From positions 1 through 15,999 of the forward strand of contig CAZKJS010000037.1 of the NCBI GenBank assembly GCA_964553255.1: DNA of 15,999 nt, in the 5' to 3' direction. Source of the stretch: JAQUCI01 sp964553255 (GTDB lineage Bacteria > Bacillota_I > Bacilli_A > Erysipelotrichales > Erysipelotrichaceae). The translations under genes and the position numbers were made by a program. This document shows, piece by piece, positions 11,061 to 15,999 of this stretch (positions are counted from its first letter, which is position 1; each line of letters opens with the position of its first letter). The notes under the pieces are model-generated. The model saw only the letters and a list, made by a program, of their open reading frames with translations, was not told the origin of the DNA and made no database searches.

Positions 11061-12893
11061 ATGAATATCAAACTTAACAAAAATCAACAAAAATTGGTTC
11101 GCATTACTTTAGCGATCAGCCTTTGGCTTTTTGCGATCATGATCAAAGCTAATGCATGGCTTTTTTTAGTAGTGCTTTTGATCAGTGGCTATGATGTAAT
11201 ATTGAAAGCCTTTAGAAGCATTCTTGAGAAACAAGTATTCAATGAAAAATTCTTAATGAGTATTGCCACAATTGGTGCCTTTATGATAAATGAATATAGT
11301 GAAGCGATCGCGGTTATGGTCTTTTATCAAATTGGTGAGTATTTTCAGAGCCGGGCTATAGCTAAATCCCGTAAATTTATCAAAGCTTTACTTGATCTTA
11401 AGCCTAAACAAGTCAATTTGATACAAGATGATGAAGTTCTTCAAGTATTACCAAACATTGTTAATATAAATGATATTATCTTGATAAAGCCAGGTGAGCA
11501 AATTCCACTTGATGTTGTGGTCATTGAAGGATCATCAAGTGTCAATACCGCTGCTTTAACAGGTGAAGCAATATATAAAGATGTTACTATTAATGATGAA
11601 CTTTTAAGCGGTTATATCAACATTAACGGCTTGCTTAAAGCGCGGGTCATAAAAGTTGAAAGTGAATCAACGATCACGAAGATATTGGCTTTAGTTGAAC
11701 ACGCCACTAACAGAAAAGCGACAACAGAAACATTTATCACGCGTTTTGCTCGTTATTATACGCCGATTGTTGTTATTATCGCTGTATTATTGACTTTTAT
11801 CCCATTTATGATGGGGTTTGATCTAACAACGTGGTTATATCGTTCGTTATTGTTTCTAGTTGTTTCTTGTCCTTGCGCTTTGGTCATTGCGGTACCATTA
11901 AGTTATTTCGGTGGCATTGGCAAAGCATCAAAAAATGGAATCTTAATCCAGGGTAGTAATTATCTTGAAGCATTAGCACAAGCTAAGACATTTGTTTTTG
12001 ATAAAACTGGTACTTTAACTGATGGTCAGTTTAAAGTTGAAAAGATTAGTACAACTTATGATAGTGAAGAACTACTAAAGTTAGTAGCACACGCTGAGTA
12101 TCATTTATCACATCCGATTGCGATGGCGATCAAGCAAGCTTATGGTAAAAAGATTGATGAAAGCTTGATCAAAAGTGTTAAAGAGCTACCTGGTTTAGGA
12201 GTAGTCGCTTATATTGCTGATCACAAAGTAGTTGTTGGTAATCGACGATTAATGCAAGAGATGGCTTCATATCCTATTTCGCAAGATGTGACAGCTGAGC
12301 AAACAGTATACGTAGCTCTTGATGATACATTCGTTGCAACGATAACTTTGAATGATCAAATCAAAGCTGATGTTATACCAGTATTAGTTAACTTGCGAAA
12401 AAAGGGCATAGATAAAATGATCATGTTGACTGGTGATCGTGCTATACAAGCAAAAACAATCGCGCAGAAACTAAGGCTTGATCAGATAATTAGTGAATTA
12501 TTACCTAGTGATAAAGTAGATGAAGTCGAAAAACTACTAAAACAAAAGCCGAAAAACGCTAAACTCGTATTTATAGGTGATGGTATCAATGATGCGCCAT
12601 CATTAGCACTTGCGGATGTTGGTATCGCAATGGGGTTTAATGGTAGCGAAGCGGCGATTGAAGCGGCTGATATCGTTTTAATGAATGATGATTTCAAGCA
12701 ACTTTCAAAAGCAGTAACGATAGCTAAAAGTACCCAGAAAATTGTCTATCAGAATATCGTGATGACAACAGGGGTTAAGATGATCATATTGATTTTAGGT
12801 GCTTTAGGATTGACAAATATGTGGGCTGCGATATTTGCGGATGTTGGTGTTACATTATTAGCTATCATTAACGCGCTGAGATTGTTATTATAA
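11061..12893 (+). CDS. cadA: P1B-2-type heavy-metal (Zn/Cd/Pb) exporting ATPase
   Basis: A 610-residue membrane ATPase that exports soft divalent metals. Landmarks are the A-domain TGEA (167-170), membrane metal site SCPCALV (C270-P-C272), phosphorylation motif DKTGT (D314), the SHP motif (H351-P352), TGD in the P domain (MLTGDRA), and GDGINDAPSLALADVGIAMG. In the last helices, K573 and D594 are 21 residues apart, matching K693 and D714 of E. coli ZntA. This defines the P1B-2 (Zn/Cd/Pb) group and argues against copper. There is no N-terminal HMA domain; it is encoded by the gene just upstream. TGEA-IYKD replaces the usual TGES-xP, a mild oddity outside the catalytic Glu. There is a 1-nt gap to the upstream stop and a terminator right at the stop codon. 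Zn versus Cd/Pb preference is not resolved. Confidence 0.95.
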   Translation: MNIKLNKNQQKLVRITLAISLWLFAIMIKANAWLFLVVLLISGYDVILKAFRSILEKQVFNEKFLMSIATIGAFMINEYSEAIAVMVFYQIGEYFQSRAIAKSRKFIKALLDLKPKQVNLIQDDEVLQVLPNIVNINDIILIKPGEQIPLDVVVIEGSSSVNTAALTGEAIYKDVTINDELLSGYININGLLKARVIKVESESTITKILALVEHATNRKATTETFITRFARYYTPIVVIIAVLLTFIPFMMGFDLTTWLYRSLLFLVVSCPCALVIAVPLSYFGGIGKASKNGILIQGSNYLEALAQAKTFVFDKTGTLTDGQFKVEKISTTYDSEELLKLVAHAEYHLSHPIAMAIKQAYGKKIDESLIKSVKELPGLGVVAYIADHKVVVGNRRLMQEMASYPISQDVTAEQTVYVALDDTFVATITLNDQIKADVIPVLVNLRKKGIDKMIMLTGDRAIQAKTIAQKLRLDQIISELLPSDKVDEVEKLLKQKPKNAKLVFIGDGINDAPSLALADVGIAMGFNGSEAAIEAADIVLMNDDFKQLSKAVTIAKSTQKIVYQNIVMTTGVKMIILILGALGLTNMWAAIFADVGVTLLAIINALRLLL

Positions 12894-12915
12894 AAAAGCC
12901 CTTGCGGGTTTTTTT
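12892..12915. terminator. Bidirectional terminator between the ATPase and the small membrane protein
   Basis: Six A residues, a G and CCC (12892-12901) pair with GGG and the T-tract (12906-12915) around a TTGC loop, with one G-U pair. A/T tracts on both sides allow use from either strand. Both stop codons (12891-12893 plus strand, 12914-12916 minus strand) overlap it. Confidence 0.75.
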
Positions 12916-13144
12916 AGATTGCTTTTAGAAATACCAGAACGGCAACGATCGCGCCAGCTCCACAATAAACACGGATGACCCAGTTGATCAAACTAAATAT
13001 CCAACCAACGATCCATATATTATTAAGGATGCCAAAAAAGACACTTGAAACGACGATCACAATAAAGTAGACAACGATCGTAATGATCAAGTTGCTGATA
13101 TCTGTTACTTTTGCCGAATAGGGGAATAGACTTTTAATGTTCAT
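12914..13144 (-). CDS. Small conserved-type membrane protein, unknown function
   Basis: A 76-residue protein with two long hydrophobic segments, LIITIVVYFIVIVVSSVFFG (about 19-38) and a second near the C-terminus around GAGAIVAVLVFLKAI. Between them is an aromatic, Trp-rich stretch (NNIWIVGWIFSLINWVIRVY) that may form another membrane-embedded helix. The soluble N-terminus, MNIKSLFPYSAKVTD, has no signal cleavage site. Short proteins of this pattern are, as I recall, common in Firmicutes but have no assigned role. It has a clear SD, AGGAGG (13155-13150), 5 nt before the ATG, and a promoter of its own, so it is a real single-gene unit. Nothing links it functionally to the metal locus. Confidence 0.8.
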   Translation of the reverse strand: MNIKSLFPYSAKVTDISNLIITIVVYFIVIVVSSVFFGILNNIWIVGWIFSLINWVIRVYCGAGAIVAVLVFLKAI

Positions 13145-13166
13145 GATAGCCTCCTAACGTAATCAT

Positions 13167-13195
13167 AAAATAAGGCTAAAGCTCGATAAAGTCAA
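13167..13195 (-). promoter_or_regulatory. Predicted promoter of the small membrane protein gene
   Basis: On the minus strand, TTGACT (13195-13190), a 17-bp spacer and TATTTT (13172-13167) precede the AGGAGG ribosome site at 13155-13150. Confidence 0.5.
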
Positions 13196-13300
13196 GTTCA
13201 TGTAAGCTTAATAAGGGATATTTAATGAAATGTTCATCTGTTTTTCATAATTTAGCTCATCAAGGTGATTTGATACTATGAGCGTTGTTGATAAATAGTG

Positions 13301-13306
13301 TATAAT
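13301..13306 (+). promoter_or_regulatory. Possible -10 box for the kinase-pgpA operon
   Basis: A perfect TATAAT, preceded directly by GTG, lies 6 nt upstream of the GAGGAA ribosome site (13313-13318). No good -35 is present at 17 bp. Nearby, GCTCAT (13255-13260) and ATGAGC (13278-13283) form an inverted repeat that could be an operator. Confidence 0.35.
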
Positions 13307-13323
13307 TATAACGAGGAAATTCT

Positions 13324-14259
13324 ATGGATCAAATATATATAATTGGTGGTGCCAATATTGATATTTTTGGTAAAGCTAAACACAAGGTTAATATGCATGA
13401 TTCCAATGTTGGTAACATTGAGTATTGCTTTGGAGGTGTTGCTCGTAATATCGCTGAAAACTTAACAAGACTTGATCATCCTGTTAAATTAATCACCGTA
13501 TTAGCGGATGATATTTTTGGTAAAATGTTAAGAGATCATTGTACTAGTTTAAATATTGATCTGAGTTTAAGCCTTACATCAAGCAAAAGCACTTCATCAA
13601 CTTATTTAGCTTTACTTGATGAACATAATGATCTTTTAGTTGGTATGGCAGACATGCAAATACTGAAGGCTTTAACTACAAGTTACCTAAAAGAGATTAT
13701 CAATAAGATTGCTTTTAATGATGTCGTTGTACTTGATACCAATCTTGAAAAAGAAACTATTAATTTCGTGTTGACTGAACTTGGTGCGCCAGTTTTTGTT
13801 GATCCCATCTCAATGGTTAAAGCCGAGAAACTAAGAGATGAGCTTAAATATATTTATATGCTCAAGCCTAATCGTTATGAAGCAGAAAGCCTTTCAGGTA
13901 TCAAGATCACAGATGCTAACTCAGCGTACATGGTTTTAGATTATTTCTTAAGTCACGGTGTTAAAGAAATCGTGATAACCCTTGGGGTAGATGGAGTTTT
14001 AGCAAGTGATGGTAAACAGTATCTTTGGGCCCACTCTAAAAAAGTAAGTACTATTAATGCGACAGGAGCTGGTGATAGTTTTGTGGCTGGCTACATTGAT
14101 GGCTATCTAAAAAAACTGGATCTTAAAGCTAAAATAATAAGCGCAATGGCATTAGCAGAGCTAACACTAGTTAGTTCGCATACGGTTAATGAAAAACTTG
14201 ATCAAATATCATTGATAAATAGTATTGATGAAAGTACTGTTTATTTTGAAGAATTATGA
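13324..14259 (+). CDS. psuK: PfkB-family carbohydrate kinase, probable pseudouridine kinase
   Basis: A 311-residue ribokinase-type ATP-dependent kinase. Sequence in order: IIGGANIDIFGK (6-17), FGGVARNIAENLTRL (36-50), which binds the sugar, and TYLALLDEHNDLLVGMADMQ (93-112). LDTN (137-140), MLKPNRYEAE (179-188) and NATGAGDSFVAG (245-256) follow, the last with catalytic base D251 and the anion hole. The combination GGANxD, GGVARNIAENL, ADM and LDTN is what I associate with pseudouridine kinases (pseudouridine to pseudouridine 5'-phosphate) rather than fructokinases or ribokinases. The usual partner, pseudouridine-5'-phosphate glycosidase PsuG, is not in the window. The gene leads a tight run with pgpA, a lipoprotein and an acetyltransferase. 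Another nucleoside or sugar substrate remains possible. Confidence 0.85.
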   Translation: MDQIYIIGGANIDIFGKAKHKVNMHDSNVGNIEYCFGGVARNIAENLTRLDHPVKLITVLADDIFGKMLRDHCTSLNIDLSLSLTSSKSTSSTYLALLDEHNDLLVGMADMQILKALTTSYLKEIINKIAFNDVVVLDTNLEKETINFVLTELGAPVFVDPISMVKAEKLRDELKYIYMLKPNRYEAESLSGIKITDANSAYMVLDYFLSHGVKEIVITLGVDGVLASDGKQYLWAHSKKVSTINATGAGDSFVAGYIDGYLKKLDLKAKIISAMALAELTLVSSHTVNEKLDQISLINSIDESTVYFEEL

Positions 14260-14274
14260 TAAAAGGAGAAAACT

Positions 14275-14742
14275 ATGTTTGATAAATGTGTAGCACTATT
14301 ACAACAAAGAGGAGTTAGTATCGATGATATCGTTGAATGTGTAGCGTATCTACAAAAAGGGTACGATCAGTCATCATTAGCAACCATGAAAGAAGCTGTT
14401 GAAAACGTAATTCGCAAACGCGAAGTACAACATGCGATTTTAACTGGGATATATCTTGACATGGCAACTGAAAGAAAAGAGATTAAAGACGAAACCCTTT
14501 ATGAGATATTAGCCAGTGATTACTCATTGTATGGTGTCGATGAAGTTTTAGCTTATGGTATTTGTAACTTATATGGCTCGATTGCCTTAACTAATTTCGG
14601 GTATATCGATAAAGATAAACCATTGATCATAAAGCAGTTAAATTCAAAGATGGATGGGGTATGTAATACTTTTTTAGATGACATTGTTGGAGCAATTGCG
14701 GCTAGTGCAGCTAGTCGGATCGCTCATGGTACTAAAAAATAA
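14275..14742 (+). CDS. pgpA: Phosphatidylglycerophosphatase A-family protein, Gram-positive (YutG-like) type
   Basis: The 155 residues match the PgpA family in its Gram-positive YutG-like form. The N-terminal ALLQQRGVSIDDIVECVAYLQ is followed by KREVQHAILTGIYLDMAT (48-65), then LYGVDEVLAYGICNLYGSIA (85-104), LTNFGYIDKDK, and the C-terminal TFLDDIVGAIAASAASRIAH (132-151) with paired acidic residues. The enzyme removes the phosphate from phosphatidylglycerophosphate to give phosphatidylglycerol at the membrane. This short form lacks obvious multi-spanning helices, as its relatives do, so membrane attachment would be peripheral or through the C-terminal Ala-rich helix. The SD AAGGAG is 6 nt upstream; the gap to the kinase is 15 nt, and its stop overlaps the next ATG (TAATG). 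Biochemical activity of the YutG-like branch is less certain than family membership. Confidence 0.9.
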   Translation: MFDKCVALLQQRGVSIDDIVECVAYLQKGYDQSSLATMKEAVENVIRKREVQHAILTGIYLDMATERKEIKDETLYEILASDYSLYGVDEVLAYGICNLYGSIALTNFGYIDKDKPLIIKQLNSKMDGVCNTFLDDIVGAIAASAASRIAHGTKK

Positions 14743-15155
14743 TGAAAAAGGTGTTATTAATATTATTGATCATGATATTTACTTTATCAGGATGCGCAAA
14801 GAAAACACCTGTAACTGGTAATGTTATTTCGATCACCCCAAGTGAGATCGTTAGCAATTTTGACAATAAAGAAGATTTCTTTCTTGTTGTATCCCTTACT
14901 ACGTGTCCAATCTGTGCTGAATACAAATTAGGGCTTGCAGAACTGGTCAAGAATTATCAAGTTGATGTATATGTCATTGAGATTGATCTATATGAAGAAG
15001 ATTTTGATTTGTTATCTGAGAATTATTTAGACATATTGACTGATGCTCCAGATAGTTTCTTGATTAAAGAGGGTAATATCGTTTTTGAGAAAACCGGTTT
15101 TATTCAATATCGAAATTTAGTCAATATTTTAAAGGAGCATGGCTTTGTTAAGTAA
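14742..15155 (+). CDS. Thioredoxin-fold lipoprotein with CPIC motif
   Basis: A 137-residue predicted lipoprotein. The signal peptide is MKKVLLILLIMIFTLSGC, with lipobox LSGC and lipidation at Cys18, so the mature protein would be tethered to the outer face of the membrane. The rest has a thioredoxin fold: strand FFLVVSLTTCPICAEY (46-61) with active-site C55-P-I-C58, helix LAELVKNY, strand VDVYVIEIDL, then APDSFLIKEGNIV with P103 as the probable cis-proline, and a final helix. CPIC in place of CGPC suggests a specialised disulfide exchange role, resembling the thioredoxin-like bacteriocin accessory proteins (PedC/BrcD type), though no bacteriocin gene is near. The start codon overlaps the pgpA stop by 1 nt, so expression is likely coupled. 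The client protein is unknown. Confidence 0.82.
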   Translation: MKKVLLILLIMIFTLSGCAKKTPVTGNVISITPSEIVSNFDNKEDFFLVVSLTTCPICAEYKLGLAELVKNYQVDVYVIEIDLYEEDFDLLSENYLDILTDAPDSFLIKEGNIVFEKTGFIQYRNLVNILKEHGFVK

Positions 15156-15933
15156 TACGATTGATGAAGCGATAACTAAAGATGATATCGTAGCCAAATT
15201 AAAAACCTTAGGAGTTAAACCTAACATGGTGCTTGAAACCCACATGGCTTTAAGTGCTTTTGGTTATGTGATCGGTGGTGCACAAGCGGTTGTAGATGCC
15301 TTGATCCTTGCACTTGGTTATGAAGGAACGTTGGTAATGCCAATGCAAGACGCTAATAATTGTGATCCATCAATATGGGATAGCCCACCAATCGATCATA
15401 GCCTACATCAGTTAGTACGTGATCATACCCCAGCATTTCATCGTAAAGAATCTGATGGCGTTTTAATGGGGGCGATAGCTGATAATTTTAGACGTCGTGA
15501 TGGTGTTATTGTAAGCAATAATCCCTCACTAGCGTATGCGGCTTGGGGAAAATATGCTAAACTTGTTTGTGATCGCCAACCTTTACATTTCTCACTGGGG
15601 GAGGATTCACCAATTGTTAGGATGTATGATCTTGATGCTTGTGTATTAATGATTGGTGCTCCATTTAGTAAATGTACATGTTTACATTTAGCAGAATATC
15701 GTAGTGAGTATCGACCAATAGTTCTACAAGGTGCAGCGGTTGAGATCAATGGCCGCAGAGAATGGAAAAAATATCTTGATGTCGATCTTAACTCGCAGAT
15801 ATTTAACGAAGTCGCAGTTGAAATGGTAAATGAGATACCAATATCATCAATTATGATTGGTAAAACAGAAGCTAAATTGTTTAAGATGCGAGATGCGATT
15901 GACTTTACGATCAAATATCTAAAAGCTAAATAA
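15145..15933 (+). CDS. AAC(3)-family N-acetyltransferase
   Basis: This belongs to the antibiotic N-acetyltransferase (AAC(3)/YokD-like) family, which transfers acetyl from acetyl-CoA to the 3-amino group of aminoglycosides or to other amines. Seen in the protein (numbering from the upstream ATG) are HMALSAFGYVIGGAQAV (35-51), EGTLVMPMQ, PAFHRKESDGVLMGAIADNF, NNPSLAYAAWG, LGEDSPI, and CTCLHLAEYR (179-188), where H183 is the expected catalytic histidine. Length and motif order fit the family. The start is ambiguous. AAAGGAG (15131-15137) is only 1 nt before the ATG at 15139 but 7 nt before the TTG at 15145, so TTG is chosen; the two differ by two residues. It overlaps the lipoprotein gene by 11 nt. 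A chromosomal housekeeping-like context does not show that it confers resistance; many relatives have unknown natural substrates. Confidence 0.9.
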   Translation: MLSNTIDEAITKDDIVAKLKTLGVKPNMVLETHMALSAFGYVIGGAQAVVDALILALGYEGTLVMPMQDANNCDPSIWDSPPIDHSLHQLVRDHTPAFHRKESDGVLMGAIADNFRRRDGVIVSNNPSLAYAAWGKYAKLVCDRQPLHFSLGEDSPIVRMYDLDACVLMIGAPFSKCTCLHLAEYRSEYRPIVLQGAAVEINGRREWKKYLDVDLNSQIFNEVAVEMVNEIPISSIMIGKTEAKLFKMRDAIDFTIKYLKAK

Positions 15934-15945
15934 AAGATGTCGATT

Positions 15946-15999
15946 TGAATTGAACCCCAAATCTTGGACGGTTTAATATGTGAGTAAATCTAAGGATTG
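15946..15999. mobile_element. Possible IS3-family end, truncated by window edge
   Basis: TGAATTGAACCCCAAATCTTGGACGG-like sequence from 15946 (given here in parts: TGAATTGAACCCC, AAATCTTGGACGG) resembles the terminal inverted repeat of IS150-group IS3 elements, which typically read like TGAACTGAACCCC then AAAAGTTGGACA. A GTG codon at 15980 opens a frame (VSKSKD) that continues out of the window and could be OrfA, but it has no good SD. The transposase and the other end are not visible, so this is a suggestion only. Confidence 0.4.

Noticed and set aside
11302..11312. GCGATCGC octamer (HIP1-like)
   Set aside because: Only one copy was noticed, inside the ATPase gene; explained by general GATC richness and codon content.
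15438..15914. 158-codon open frame on the minus strand
   Set aside because: It lies fully inside the well-supported AAC(3)-family gene, has no SD and its protein is low-complexity Ser/Arg-rich without family motifs.
15145..15933. Calling the acetyltransferase an aminoglycoside resistance gene
   Set aside because: Family membership is clear, but many chromosomal relatives have unknown substrates and there is no resistance-gene context beyond a possible IS end.
1..15999. CRISPR array, tRNA or rRNA genes, prophage or toxin-antitoxin modules
   Set aside because: None seen: no spaced direct repeats, no cloverleaf in the intergenic gaps, and no phage or toxin-antitoxin proteins among the genes.

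Overview
The window looks like a stretch of chromosome from a low-GC, cell-walled Gram-positive bacterium. The coding sequence is AT-rich. Shine-Dalgarno (SD) sites are strong and of the AAGGAG type. Promoters are of the TTGACA/TATAAT type, TGA is used as a stop codon, and Trp is read from TGG. A MurB gene shows that peptidoglycan is made, which argues against a true mollicute. The protein styles (Gram-positive PgpA, CadC-type ArsR, UMF1-family transporter) suggest Bacillota, possibly Erysipelotrichia-like, but the lineage is an inference. The window is almost fully coding.

Layout. (1) 1-945: 3' part of the CCA-adding enzyme gene, convergent with murB (955-1857, minus) across a shared bidirectional terminator. 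(2) 2017-3659: an MFS transporter and a small membrane protein, convergent with a CDF metal exporter (3656-4804, minus) whose metal-site residues resemble the Mn-type N-D-D-D pattern. (3) 4805-5116: a 312-bp gene-free region with a possible 30-codon leader ORF, a hairpin and an intrinsic-terminator-like structure just before the next SD. (4) 5117-10324: one probable five-gene run: ankyrin-repeat protein, EF-G-like GTPase with DTPGY in place of DTPGH, two consecutive SIS-domain paralogs (the first with altered ligand motifs), and a predicted TIM-barrel protein of the DUF7916 kind. (5) 10330-12893: a heavy-metal resistance locus with a CadC-type ArsR repressor divergent from a stand-alone HMA metallochaperone and a P1B-2 (Zn/Cd/Pb) ATPase. 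Two identical-format operators (TTGA-N8-TCAA) lie in the divergent promoter region, 31 bp apart. (6) 12914-13144: a small two-helix membrane protein on the minus strand. (7) 13324-15933: PsuK-like sugar kinase, PgpA phosphatase, thioredoxin-like lipoprotein and an AAC(3)-family acetyltransferase, packed with 1-nt to 11-nt overlaps or a 15-nt gap. (8) 15946-15999: the possible terminal inverted repeat of an IS3-family element running out of the window.

Most genes are housekeeping (tRNA maturation, peptidoglycan, phospholipid synthesis) or metal homeostasis. The least explained part is 4868-10324. There a possible attenuated leader precedes an ankyrin protein, a non-canonical translation GTPase and a phosphosugar-type SIS/SIS/TIM-barrel module whose substrate is unknown. 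No tRNA, rRNA or CRISPR array was seen.
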